Assembly: GCA_964368075.1 (NCBI GenBank)
Contig: CAYJAD010000010.1
Coordinates: 1-64,000 of the forward strand
Direction: 5' to 3'
Source: CAYJAD01 sp964368075
Lineage (GTDB): Bacteria; Desulfobacterota; Desulfovibrionia; Desulfovibrionales; Desulfovibrionaceae
DNA length: 64,000 nucleotides
A model generated the notes under the pieces. That model saw only the letters and a list, made by a program, of their open reading frames with translations, was not told where the DNA came from and did no database searches. This document shows positions 7,717-15,156 of this stretch, piece after piece (the first letter of the stretch is position 1; every line of letters starts with the position of its first letter). Both the position numbers and the translations under genes were made by a program.

Positions 7717-9951
7717 CTATTTGCTAAAATAAATTTTATCTGCTTTTTCTAGGGTTTTTATAACTTCATATGCCTTGGTGCGCTTTGCAATATTCTCATG
7801 CTCTACCCACCTAACAAAATCTGATTTTATTTCGTTAGGGTATTGAGCGCGTAAGGCTAATATAGAATTCACAATTTCCTCAACCTTCTGAGGATTTTTG
7901 GGTGATACATCATCCATAGTTTTAACAACCTCTATGTTTAAATCATCCGTATCACCTGTAAACACGGTATCATCACTGAATAATTCCTGTTTCGGCGAAT
8001 TGGTCGCAATAATAATGTCCGAAAGCTTAAAAGTTGCCCACGAGGTATTTTCATCACTAAAATGTCTATTTTTTGTAATATCAATAGTAATAGTACTACC
8101 TTTAGCTTTCTTCATAAAAAACACAGCGTCCAGGCCAATATCCTTTCCGATGGAACCAAATGGACTATTTCCTGTTTTTGATGGATGATCAACAACTATA
8201 AGTGATTTATTACGTTGCTTGCACCACTTATATCTGTCGTTCAATATTTTTGTGCCGCCCATCTCGGTGCTCATGGCAGAAGGAAAAGCCCAGTGTAAAC
8301 TATCAACTATTATGATATCTGCCTCATTAATATCAGGTAATACGCTTGCCCACCCTTCTTCAGTATCGAGGTGTAAATCTGTTTTTTCGTCAATGGCAGA
8401 ACGAATACGAATATTAGCATTAGCGTATGCGATTTGCTCTTCAGTTAATTTCATTGCTTCAAAAATATTATTAAAGCGTTCACGTATATCAGGCCCTGCC
8501 AATTCGTAATCAAAGATAAGTACTGTATATTGGCGAAAAGGACATATCTGCCCATTAAGTCCTTCTGTTTTAAGGATTAAGCATACTGCCAGATATAACA
8601 TAAGCATACTTTTTCCGGTACCTCTTGGAGCTACGATTGTGGCTTGATGCCCAAGAGCTAAGGCTCCTTTTAACAGCATTTCTTTTACATCTAAATTCGG
8701 AATATCATCAAGGGAAATAGCTTTTGGCAAAAGCCCTTCAGGAGGTTGGATTCCATATTTGCTAAGAGCATGTCTTCCAAATTCCTTAATGGATACTGGA
8801 TTATTAATAGCATTTTCAAGATTTGACGGCGACAAATCTTCCCAAAATTGATCAGCCGTGTTTGCACACTCAGGTAAAGTAAAACATACATTACTACAAT
8901 GCTTAATAACTTCATTGTAGACAGCATACGCCTTTTGATACCCAGCTTTAGATTCTTCGGGAACTATGAACGAATTAAAACCTTTTAACGGTCTAAAGTT
9001 CGTCCCTTGTACTATTAAATAGGAGGTACAAAGATTTTTTTTAATAAACCAAGGATGTTCTTGTATGATGCATCTAGCGCTACTTTCATTATAGAATATA
9101 AGTACATTTTCCACGTTATTCCGATTATCAACAATACTTGGTAAATTATAAAGTGGGTACGGAGGTGCCATATTTAGCGTATCATAAAAGGTGGTTGAGC
9201 GAGCGTGATGATTTACGAACTTCCATGCTGTTATAGGCACTCGCACACGTTCTCTTTTTTTGTTAAAAAATTCTAATAAAATTAAAATAATATCTCCATT
9301 TTCGGCATAGTAAGGATATTGTGCAAATTCTTTATATCCTGCAACTACTGGATAGCAGTTTTGTAAAACAGAAAAAATGTCATTTCCTTTGATTATTGGA
9401 AATTGATTTTCTGGTATTGCCACACGATAGTGCATTGGCTTTTCACAAAAAATAAACCTTTGATAAAAGGTAAGTTTTCCTATAATACTATCAGGCAAGT
9501 TGGCTAATAAATTTTCAGGCTTGCATCGCAAAATTTTCGGAAGTAAAGTTATAATATTATAACCATAGACAGTTTCATATTGTTTCGCATTGTTAAGAAT
9601 AATTTCATTCCTTTTGTCACCTGGGGTTAAGGACGAATAATATCTCCACTCATCAATGTGTTTATACGCTCCCAAGCTCTCAGGAGGTAAGGAAACAAGA
9701 TACTCATCATTTACTAAAAGAGTTTCCTTATCATAGTATTTGACGGTAGCAATAAGTTCCAGCAACCCTATGAGAAATTTTTGAAAAATTACAAGAAATC
9801 TAATTAATAAATCCTGTTGACAAGCAGTCTCCAAGTCAGCACTAGATGATTTCTCGCTGATAATACCATTATGGATTGGCATCTCTCTATTCTGTTCCAA
9901 TTGCTTGTGTCTCCTCACCCCATGTCTAGAATTTGATCTATAACCGCTCAT
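7717..9951 (-). CDS. RecA/AAA-type ATPase with possible Toprim-like region
   Basis: This 744-residue protein has a C-terminal RepA/KaiC-like (AAA_25) ATPase at about residues 425-680: IVAPRGTGKSMLMLYLA is Walker A, VLIFDYELAGPDIRERF follows, ADIIIVDSLHW is Walker B, and SLIVVDHPSKTGNSPFGS is a sensor segment. The preceding block (about residues 280-360) has LIFYNESSARCII, then a loop, then FIVPEESKAGYQKAYAVY, which resembles a Toprim domain (E, then acidic-x-acidic) but lacks a clean DxD. The first 250 residues are unrecognised. The ending (EHENIAKRTKAYEVIKTL) suits a DNA-binding helix. It probably acts as helicase or loader with the primase encoded downstream. An AGAGGAAT ribosome site precedes the ATG. 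Confidence 0.75.
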   Translation of the reverse strand: MSGYRSNSRHGVRRHKQLEQNREMPIHNGIISEKSSSADLETACQQDLLIRFLVIFQKFLIGLLELIATVKYYDKETLLVNDEYLVSLPPESLGAYKHIDEWRYYSSLTPGDKRNEIILNNAKQYETVYGYNIITLLPKILRCKPENLLANLPDSIIGKLTFYQRFIFCEKPMHYRVAIPENQFPIIKGNDIFSVLQNCYPVVAGYKEFAQYPYYAENGDIILILLEFFNKKRERVRVPITAWKFVNHHARSTTFYDTLNMAPPYPLYNLPSIVDNRNNVENVLIFYNESSARCIIQEHPWFIKKNLCTSYLIVQGTNFRPLKGFNSFIVPEESKAGYQKAYAVYNEVIKHCSNVCFTLPECANTADQFWEDLSPSNLENAINNPVSIKEFGRHALSKYGIQPPEGLLPKAISLDDIPNLDVKEMLLKGALALGHQATIVAPRGTGKSMLMLYLAVCLILKTEGLNGQICPFRQYTVLIFDYELAGPDIRERFNNIFEAMKLTEEQIAYANANIRIRSAIDEKTDLHLDTEEGWASVLPDINEADIIIVDSLHWAFPSAMSTEMGGTKILNDRYKWCKQRNKSLIVVDHPSKTGNSPFGSIGKDIGLDAVFFMKKAKGSTITIDITKNRHFSDENTSWATFKLSDIIIATNSPKQELFSDDTVFTGDTDDLNIEVVKTMDDVSPKNPQKVEEIVNSILALRAQYPNEIKSDFVRWVEHENIAKRTKAYEVIKTLEKADKIYFSK

Positions 9952-9963
9952 AGCTTATTCCTC

Positions 9964-9973
9964 TTTAATTAAA
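9964..9973. promoter_or_regulatory. TTTAATTAAA palindrome, second copy
   Basis: A 10-bp palindrome just upstream of the ribosome site of the ATPase gene, identical with the one before the gene at 3372-3827 and followed by the same GAG. It may be a shared operator or an A/T-rich promoter element. Confidence 0.35.
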
Positions 9974-10013
9974 GTTGTTTGTTGTTATCAAAGTCGATTT
10001 TACAATTACTCAT

Positions 10014-10038
10014 AGGGGTAAGCTTAAAACTTACCCCT
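10014..10038. terminator. Hairpin after the excisionase-like gene
   Basis: AGGGGTAAG (10014-10022) pairs perfectly with CTTACCCCT (10030-10038). On the plus strand TTTT follows. On the minus strand, the direction of the genes, there is no T tract. It lies between the AlpA-like gene and the ATPase gene. Confidence 0.5.
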
Positions 10039-10061
10039 TTTCATCAGACAAAGAGAGGCGC

Positions 10062-10277
10062 CTAGAGCTTAATCTTATGCGTATCCATATAGGCATACAC
10101 ATCAGCTAAGCTATACCGTACAGTTCGTCCTAGTTTCACATAAGGTATGCCACTTCTCTTAAAACGATGCTTTTGCAAGCTAGACACCGATATTCCTATT
10201 AGACGAGCAACGTCTTTTTCGGATAACCATTGACCTACATCTCTTTTAGCGATATTCTCGCCAATAAAATTTCTCAT
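10062..10277 (-). CDS. AlpA/excisionase-like DNA-binding protein
   Basis: This 71-residue MerR-like winged helix protein of the AlpA/HTH_17 type is read from the ATG at 10277 with GGAGGTTTC upstream. Visible features are WLSEKDVARLIGISVSSLQKHR (helix-turn-helix, about residues 15-36) and IPYVKLGRTVRYSLADVYAYMD (wing and last helix). These proteins are excisionases or activators of integrase genes in P4-like elements. It lies in the integrase-proximal part of the element. A hairpin with a T tract ends right at its ribosome site, which may control expression. The longer reading from 10322 runs through that hairpin and is unlikely. Confidence 0.85.
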   Translation of the reverse strand: MRNFIGENIAKRDVGQWLSEKDVARLIGISVSSLQKHRFKRSGIPYVKLGRTVRYSLADVYAYMDTHKIKL

Positions 10278-10286
10278 GAAACCTCC

Positions 10287-10321
10287 AAAAAAAAATGGTT
10301 GTAGACTTTCGTCTACAACCA
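10287..10321 (-). terminator. Terminator whose T tract abuts the excisionase ribosome site
   Basis: Perfect 11-bp arms at 10296-10306 and 10311-10321 (TGGTTGTAGAC/GTCTACAACCA, loop TTTC) are followed on the minus strand by nine Ts, then GGAGG. It terminates the leftward message from the integrase side and could attenuate the excisionase gene. Confidence 0.85.
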
Positions 10322-10417
10322 CAATGGATTTTTTTTATTTTAGATTCAGCAGTATTTTCGCATTTTCCAAATAATCCGTCTGCTTTGCATTATAACACAG
10401 CGTTATTTAATGGAAAA

Positions 10418-11182
10418 TTATGGAATATAAAAATCAATTCCATCTTTAAGGTAGCTAATATCCCTTGGTATAAGCAAATTTCTATGTTTTATGTTCTTTG
10501 ATTGAGTGCTTGATGAGCTAGTTGAAACATGCTGACCGCGAAAAATTGCCTCTCTTGTTGTTTTTCGTTGATTATCAATCTTACTTTTACAATTAGCTAC
10601 CTCTTTACATTGACTAGAACTGTTCTCAGTTACATAACAGCTTCCGTTATTATGGCAGTTTAAAAAATTAAGTTCCCTAAATACAGCTCGGATTTCCTTG
10701 AGTGTTTTTCCCTGTATATCTAAATCCCACTGAAGAAGCCCAAAGAGTTTGCCTCTTGTTGAATTATTGTATGTGGATTTATCATCACTTTTTTGAGGCA
10801 TTTTACTCATAATTTCGGTTTCTTTTTTTGTGAGGTCTAGTTTTAAAGAGTGGCGTAATAAACATAAGTTTTTTTGAATTTCTATTAAAATTTTATTAGG
10901 ATCGTATTCTGAATACAAAAGGTCAACATAAAAAACACCTAAAGGTTCGAAGTTATGATTTTTTACTACCTCACAACTCATGAATCCATATTTACTTTGA
11001 TTTTCTAAGAAATTAGGAATATGTGTTTTATGAAGTTGTTCCTTGAAATCCAACGCCAAGAATTCTTTGAAATCCATTGGAATAGCAAGTTCTGGAGCAC
11101 ATATTTTGTATGAGCAAGAAATATCATACATCCTATGAAACCATTCTTTATCTTCACTAAAAATTTCATTTACCAACTCCAC
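10418..11182 (-). CDS. Element protein of unknown function
   Basis: This 254-residue soluble protein begins at a GTG (11182) with TGAGG at proper spacing. The N-terminal half is acidic with aromatic segments (EWFHRMYDISCSY, LGVFYVDLLYSEYD). A middle segment (LRHSLKLDLTKKETEIM) is helical. The C-terminal 80 residues are Ser/Asn/Lys rich and probably flexible. No catalytic motif or family is recognised. It is the second gene after the integrase in the same direction, followed by a strong terminator, so it belongs to an integrase-led transcript. Confidence 0.55.
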   Translation of the reverse strand: MELVNEIFSEDKEWFHRMYDISCSYKICAPELAIPMDFKEFLALDFKEQLHKTHIPNFLENQSKYGFMSCEVVKNHNFEPLGVFYVDLLYSEYDPNKILIEIQKNLCLLRHSLKLDLTKKETEIMSKMPQKSDDKSTYNNSTRGKLFGLLQWDLDIQGKTLKEIRAVFRELNFLNCHNNGSCYVTENSSSQCKEVANCKSKIDNQRKTTREAIFRGQHVSTSSSSTQSKNIKHRNLLIPRDISYLKDGIDFYIP

Positions 11183-11220
11183 ATTATCCTCAACTAATTT
11201 TGTTAATGTGAGTCCTTGAT

Positions 11221-11445
11221 CTAATTTTTTTTATATTGTATTTGAATTAACTCACTCAAAAAAGTTGCCCCTAAAAAATTAGAGGTGGATATGTTTCTCT
11301 TTTTTAAAGGCAAATTCCAGTTGTCATTAAACCATTCAATATCTTCATACTCTTGTTCAAATTTTCTCTTTATATACTCTGCCTTAATAACTAACTGTAT
11401 GGCACTTTCCTTAAGCTCAGAATACTCTTTACTAGTAAAGTTCAT
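11221..11445 (-). CDS. Small protein coupled to the integrase
   Basis: This 74-residue, mostly helical protein (YSELKESAIQLVIKAEYIKR, FEQEYEDIEWFND) starts 14 bases inside the 3' end of the integrase gene with ATAGGAGGC as ribosome site, so translation is probably coupled. No family is recognised. The position next to the integrase suggests a recombination accessory or regulatory role, which is inference. Confidence 0.6.
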   Translation of the reverse strand: MNFTSKEYSELKESAIQLVIKAEYIKRKFEQEYEDIEWFNDNWNLPLKKRNISTSNFLGATFLSELIQIQYKKN

Positions 11446-12583
11446 TATAGCCTCCTATTGTTAAAATTTCATCCACCACACTAGCTGCCCTTTGCATAGC
11501 TTCATCAGCTAAGTGGGCATATCGTTGTGTCATCTGTGGGCTAGAATGAGTCAGTAATTTTTGTAGCGTATACAAATCTACCTTACCACTAGATGCAAGT
11601 AACGATGCATAGGCATGACGTAATCCATGCAAAGGTCTGAAATCTTCAGGCAAACCAGCTTTTATTTTTACTCTACGTGCCACGCGACGGAAGTCTTTGC
11701 GGGGGCCACCATCTTTACCAGGGAAAACGTAGAGACTTCCGCCTATATGATCAATTGATTCTAATATTTTTCTCGCCGTGGTATTAAGAGGAATAGATTC
11801 CGTTTTCCCTTTTTTTGCTGCGTCTCCTCTTAAAGTAATAAAGCCTCGTCCAAAGTCAATATCGTCCCAACGTAAATTCATCAATGCCCCTCTTCGCATA
11901 CCAGTAGCTAAAGCAAGACGTATAAATCCTGCAGCATTTTGATCTACCTCTTCTTGTAAAGCGTTTTCAAGGGCGATAATCTGCTCTGCATCAAGCATTT
12001 CAGTCTTAGTATTATCCACAGTAGGCATCTCAAAGTACAATTTATCCAGAGGGGGTACAGCACACAGCCCTTGTTTTGCGCCAAAACGGATAAGCCTGCG
12101 CACAAGACCAATGATATGCCTTATAGTTTGCGGACTCTTACCCAACTGAGTAAGACTTGCTTTTAATGCCGTAATATCTTGTGTAAAAATTTCATCAGGT
12201 GTTTTTTGAGCAAGATGCAAAAGATACTTGTTAAATTTGTAACTATCAGATTGTATAGACTTATTAGTGCTATTTACAACCTTATATGTTGACCATAAAA
12301 TTTCCAAAGTAGGACGTTCCAATAAACTTAACTTTTCTTTTTGCTTTTCTTCACGAATTTCTTTCCTAGACTGAAGCTTACCCTGCATTCTATCGCTACG
12401 AATTCCCGAAGCTTTAGCTGGGGTCATATTGTCTGTATACTTTGTTCCAACTTTTTCTTCTATCGTCTTTCCATTTCGCTTAAAAACAATGTAATATACT
12501 TCGTCAAGCCCCTTCACACCAGAGCGCTGAATTTCACGAAAATACACTCCTGGATATTTGGTTTTTTTTCTATTTCTTGCCAT
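11432..12583 (-). CDS. Tyrosine recombinase (integrase)
   Basis: This 383-residue integrase catalyses site-specific integration and excision through a covalent phosphotyrosine. The ATG at 12583 has GGGAG upstream; the longer TTG reading from 12661 would translate three 12-bp repeats. The N-terminal part (about residues 10-75) is an AP2-like arm-binding region rich in Lys/Arg, then a core-binding SAM-like domain (about 95-185). Catalytic residues: Arg in ATGMRRGAL, Lys in KKGKTESIP, HGLRHAYASL, and the Tyr in MTQRYAHLADEAM. It lies at the element end beside the tRNA-Arg fragment and reads into the element, the usual layout. Confidence 0.95.
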   Translation of the reverse strand: MARNRKKTKYPGVYFREIQRSGVKGLDEVYYIVFKRNGKTIEEKVGTKYTDNMTPAKASGIRSDRMQGKLQSRKEIREEKQKEKLSLLERPTLEILWSTYKVVNSTNKSIQSDSYKFNKYLLHLAQKTPDEIFTQDITALKASLTQLGKSPQTIRHIIGLVRRLIRFGAKQGLCAVPPLDKLYFEMPTVDNTKTEMLDAEQIIALENALQEEVDQNAAGFIRLALATGMRRGALMNLRWDDIDFGRGFITLRGDAAKKGKTESIPLNTTARKILESIDHIGGSLYVFPGKDGGPRKDFRRVARRVKIKAGLPEDFRPLHGLRHAYASLLASSGKVDLYTLQKLLTHSSPQMTQRYAHLADEAMQRAASVVDEILTIGGYNELY

Positions 12584-12597
12584 GAGGTTCGCTCCCT

Positions 12598-12634
12598 TTC
12601 CAACTGTGGTTCCAACCATGGTTCCAACCTTTGG
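12598..12634. repeat. Three direct 12-bp repeats next to attR
   Basis: TTCCAAC recurs at 12598, 12610 and 12622, each followed by a GG-ending spacer, so the unit is TTCCAACNNNGG with a 12-bp period. The array lies between the integrase start and attR, where arm-type integrase or Xis sites are found. The longer integrase reading would translate it as a VGT repeat. Confidence 0.6.
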
Positions 12635-12748
12635 TTTGTTTTTTGATAACAAAAGATGCAAATTGTGACAAGACTAGACCCACTAACCATTTAATATTTC
12701 ATACTAAATGAAAAACAATGAAAAGTAATGAAAGTATAGCTTCAAGGC

Positions 12749-12793
12749 CTTCTAAGCTCTTGGTCGGGAGTTCGAATCTTCCTGGGCGCGCCA
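12749..12793 (+). other. attR: 3' part of a tRNA-Arg(TCT) gene
   Basis: The segment holds an anticodon loop CTTCTAA (anticodon TCT at 12751-12753), a T arm with GTTCGAAT in the loop and a paired GGGAG/CTTCC stem, and the acceptor end TGGGCGC-G-CCA. The 5' half of a tRNA is missing: upstream sequence gives no D arm and the anticodon stem is mispaired. This is what integration into the 3' part of a tRNA gene leaves at the far end. The intact tRNA-Arg should lie left of the window. Confidence 0.85.
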
Positions 12794-12801
12794 TATATTT
12801 T

Positions 12802-12837
12802 CAAAGGGTTACATACAGCAATGTGTGTAACCCTTTG
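12802..12837 (+). terminator. Terminator of the original tRNA-Arg gene
   Basis: CAAAGGGTTACATACA pairs with TGTGTGTAACCCTTTG (one mismatch) around GCAA, 8 bases after the CCA end. It marks the resumption of the native chromosome. Confidence 0.7.
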
Positions 12838-12932
12838 CTATTTTCTTTGTTTGGTTGCCCATGGGTTACCCAAGTCAGTATCTTTGGTTCTTCACCAAAG
12901 AAAGGGAAAAAACGGAAAATATTGTTTTATAT

Positions 12933-13028
12933 CCTGTTCTCCGTGAGCACTTCAATATACATGGATGCTCTGTTTTCCGTGGGTATTTCGGTATATATAG
13001 ATGCCCTGTTCTCCATGGGCACATCCAG
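12933..13028 (+). repeat. 36-bp tandem repeat, about 2.6 copies
   Basis: The phrase CTGTTYTCCRTGRGYA recurs at 12934, 12970 and 13006, so the period is exactly 36 bp, with about 80% identity between copies. It lies between the tRNA terminator and a short gene fragment. No CRISPR features are present, because there are no unique spacers between conserved repeats. Confidence 0.7.
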
Positions 13029-13276
13029 AAAGAAAACAAAAGGATACACAAACTTTAGGAGAACTATTTCGAGCGTGCTGTAAGGAGTTACAGCAATTTT
13101 CATTCATTGAAGCTTTGCAACGCCTTTTTGAAACAAGCTTAGGCGATTTAGAACGCGCCAAGGTGGCGGATGCAAAAGTTCTCGAAGTCATTTTTCATAT
13201 GCTTGCGGCAAATGCACGTTCTATTTTTTGCAGACATGAATTAAATACTAGAAAAGAACTTGAAATAACAGGATGA
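13001..13276 (+). CDS. Short protein or gene remnant, unknown
   Basis: The frame gives 91 residues. The first 12 come from the tandem repeat and are doubtful. The rest reads like real protein: TLGELFRACCKELQQFSFIE, then ALQRLFETSLGDLERAKVADAKV, then LEVIFHMLAANARSIFCRHEL. No ribosome site fits the ATG at 13001. A diverged copy of the LFRACCKELxQFSF part lies inverted at 14497-14571, with the protein sequence better kept than the DNA. This supports a once-coding sequence, perhaps now decayed. No family is recognised. Confidence 0.4.
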   Translation: MPCSPWAHPERKQKDTQTLGELFRACCKELQQFSFIEALQRLFETSLGDLERAKVADAKVLEVIFHMLAANARSIFCRHELNTRKELEITG

Positions 13277-13318
13277 ATTAGTTAGAAAGTCGAGTTATTT
13301 AATATTTTTTATGCATTT

Positions 13319-14500
13319 CTACGATTTTTTCTTGGTTTTGTTTGCTGGTGAATTTATTGGTCTTTTTGGATTTTTGTTTGTTGGTCTTTTTGGGGTTTTC
13401 TTTGTTGGTGAATTCGTTAAAATGAGAAGATTATTTTCTAAATCCATTTTACGAATCATAAATTCCAGTAAGATACAAGAAAAGACTAAGGTACAATAAA
13501 TAGCTATACAGTCTATTGTGAGGTGAAAAATCATACTCACGTCTTTTTCGACGCCTTTGTCATGTAAAGATAAAAGGTGCTCTTTTTGCAAAAAAATATA
13601 TATTCCTGCAGCAGTCATGAACAAAGCGAGTAAAAATTTTACTGAGCTAGAAAGAAATCTGCAGAGAATATTTTTGTAGGGAATACTATTAAGGAGGCAG
13701 TAGAAAAAGCCACCTAGAGAAGCAATGGCAATCCAGCCTATAATTACAAAAGAGAGTTCTCGTAGAGAAAATAAAAAACCTGTTACTAAAATGTATACCA
13801 AAGTGAGAAATTCTTCAGAATGAATGCTTCCTAGTATAGAAAGTGTCGAAAGTGAATGGAATAATATCATAGCTACTGCAATAAAGACTAATAGCATAGG
13901 CGTGCAGTAAAGTATGGGAACATATTTTGCGAAAAAGCTGTCTTTCCATTCTTCAGTTTCCTTTAAGTTCCAGACATTATATGTGACCAAACTTAAAAAC
14001 GCTATATGGTAACCTTCTGGGGGGTTCCTTACTATAAAGACAGGTTCTATTTTTTCTTGTAGAAAAGTAAAGCCCACAAAAGCTAAAAACACCACAGCAG
14101 CATCTCGCACCAATGCTATCGTATACGCAATGTCTGTAAAAGAATAATAATATTGACCAAGTAACACATGAAAAATCATGGCAAGCAGGATGATAAAAGG
14201 AAACATGAGTATGTCTACAGCAAGAAGAATATCTTTGAGCAACGGTTTATGTCCCAATGAATGCAAAGAAAAAACTTTTTTTAAAATTATTTTTACTGCA
14301 AGCTTATAATAAAAAAATACCGTAAATACAAACAAGGTGTCTCGAATAAATATAGCTGTATAACCAATAGAAGCCATAAATATAGAAGAAAGGTGTTTTT
14401 CAGCATCTTCATAGGCCCAAAAGCTATCCAAGATACAAATAGTAAACACAGTAAGAATAATTAAGAGTATTGGCAGGGAAAAAAGTTTCCAAAATTTCAT
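13319..14500 (-). CDS. Polytopic membrane protein of unknown function
   Basis: This 393-residue protein has about nine hydrophobic segments spread from residue 7 to about 365 (LFSLPILLIILTVFTICIL first). It ends in a 30-residue tail of Lys, Pro, Thr and Asn with repeated PKRP-like words (KTPKRPTNKNPKRP). CGGAG lies before the ATG. The start codon overlaps the stop of a truncated reading frame (ATGA at 14497-14500). No transporter signature is recognised. Flanked by inverted copies of another gene fragment, it may have been inserted or rearranged here. Confidence 0.6.
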   Translation of the reverse strand: MKFWKLFSLPILLIILTVFTICILDSFWAYEDAEKHLSSIFMASIGYTAIFIRDTLFVFTVFFYYKLAVKIILKKVFSLHSLGHKPLLKDILLAVDILMFPFIILLAMIFHVLLGQYYYSFTDIAYTIALVRDAAVVFLAFVGFTFLQEKIEPVFIVRNPPEGYHIAFLSLVTYNVWNLKETEEWKDSFFAKYVPILYCTPMLLVFIAVAMILFHSLSTLSILGSIHSEEFLTLVYILVTGFLFSLRELSFVIIGWIAIASLGGFFYCLLNSIPYKNILCRFLSSSVKFLLALFMTAAGIYIFLQKEHLLSLHDKGVEKDVSMIFHLTIDCIAIYCTLVFSCILLEFMIRKMDLENNLLILTNSPTKKTPKRPTNKNPKRPINSPANKTKKKS

Positions 14501-14571
14501 AGCATTTCTCCGAAAGAAAATTGTTCTAGTTCCTTACAACATGCTCGAAACAATTTTCGTAAAGTTTGTGT
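14497..14571 (-). pseudogene. Truncated inverted copy of the 13001-13276 frame
   Basis: Read leftward this codes TQTLRKLFRACCKELEQFSF, matching TQTLGELFRACCKELQQFSF of the plus-strand frame at 13040-13100 (16 of 20 identical). A stop lies in frame just upstream and the reading frame ends at the ATG of the membrane protein gene. It is a fragment of a duplicated gene. Confidence 0.6.
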
Positions 14572-14696
14572 TTATTTTTTCTAACGACAGAAAGATGTAT
14601 CTGTACACTTAAAATGAGTACAAAAAATGCGAATTAGGTTGAATGCAGGAATAAGAATAAAATTATGCACTGCATATTGTCGCCTTAAAGACAAAA

Positions 14697-14735
14697 AGTA
14701 AAAAAAAGAGCTTACCTGTGTAAACTCTTTTTTTT
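14697..14735 (-). terminator. Terminator of tRNA-Ser
   Basis: Arms AGAGCTTAC and GTAAACTCT (about 14707-14733, one mismatch) have long A and T tracts on either side, so the hairpin can act in both directions. It lies just after the 3' end of the tRNA. Confidence 0.75.
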
Positions 14736-14745
14736 ATTGATTAAA

Positions 14746-14840
14746 TGGCGGAGAGGGTGGGATTCGAACCCACGTGCCCCGATAAAAGGACAACTCGATT
14801 TCGAGTCGAGCGCGTTACGGCCGAGCTTCGCTACCTCTCC
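14746..14840 (-). tRNA. tRNA-Ser(CGA)
   Basis: The 95-base gene has acceptor arms GGAGAGG/CCTCTCC, a G discriminator and an encoded CCA (14746-14748). The T loop is GTTCGAATC and a long class II variable arm is present. The anticodon loop CTCGAAA gives anticodon CGA, which reads UCG serine codons. Confidence 0.95.
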
Positions 14841-14841
14841 A

Positions 14842-15156
14842 CTTGGTTGTATATCTAGCCCTATGTTTGATAAGGGTCAAGAAAAACTTTTATGATTTCT
14901 TTTTATTTTTATGTAAAATAAACTTTATAAACTATTAATTTATTAAAATAAATTTCATAAAACTCTTTTCGTAGCTTTTTTCTTATAAAGACAATACTTG
15001 CACCCTTTGAAACTTTGCGCAATACTGCGCCATTGCAAAGGCAAAGTAGCCTAAACGCGGTGCTTTTTTACGCCCTACTCTAGTTTGTTAAAAACGAACT
15101 TTTGATAAACTTATAGAGCTTAAGCATCGAAAATTATTGAGTGCAAAGAGGATATT
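14842..15156 (+). promoter_or_regulatory. Upstream region of argG
   Basis: About 315 bases without a gene. The first half is very A/T rich. An imperfect dyad GTTTGTT/AACGAAC is at 15083-15099, and GCGCAATACTGCGC near 15029 forms a small stem. The promoter for argG should be here, but no clear -35/-10 pair or ARG box was identified. Confidence 0.35.

Noticed and set aside
12749..12793. Functional tRNA-Arg gene
   Set aside because: There is no D arm or 5' acceptor strand, and the anticodon stem has a mismatch; it is a 3' fragment only.
12933..13028. CRISPR array
   Set aside because: The 36-bp period is a contiguous tandem repeat without unique spacers, and no cas genes are present.
12718..13083. 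Plus-strand 121-codon frame
   Set aside because: It runs through the tRNA-Arg fragment, its terminator and the tandem repeat, and has no ribosome site.
15083..15099. ARG box operator before argG
   Set aside because: The dyad GTTTGTT/AACGAAC does not match the TGAAT-type ARG box and is kept only as an unspecified inverted repeat.
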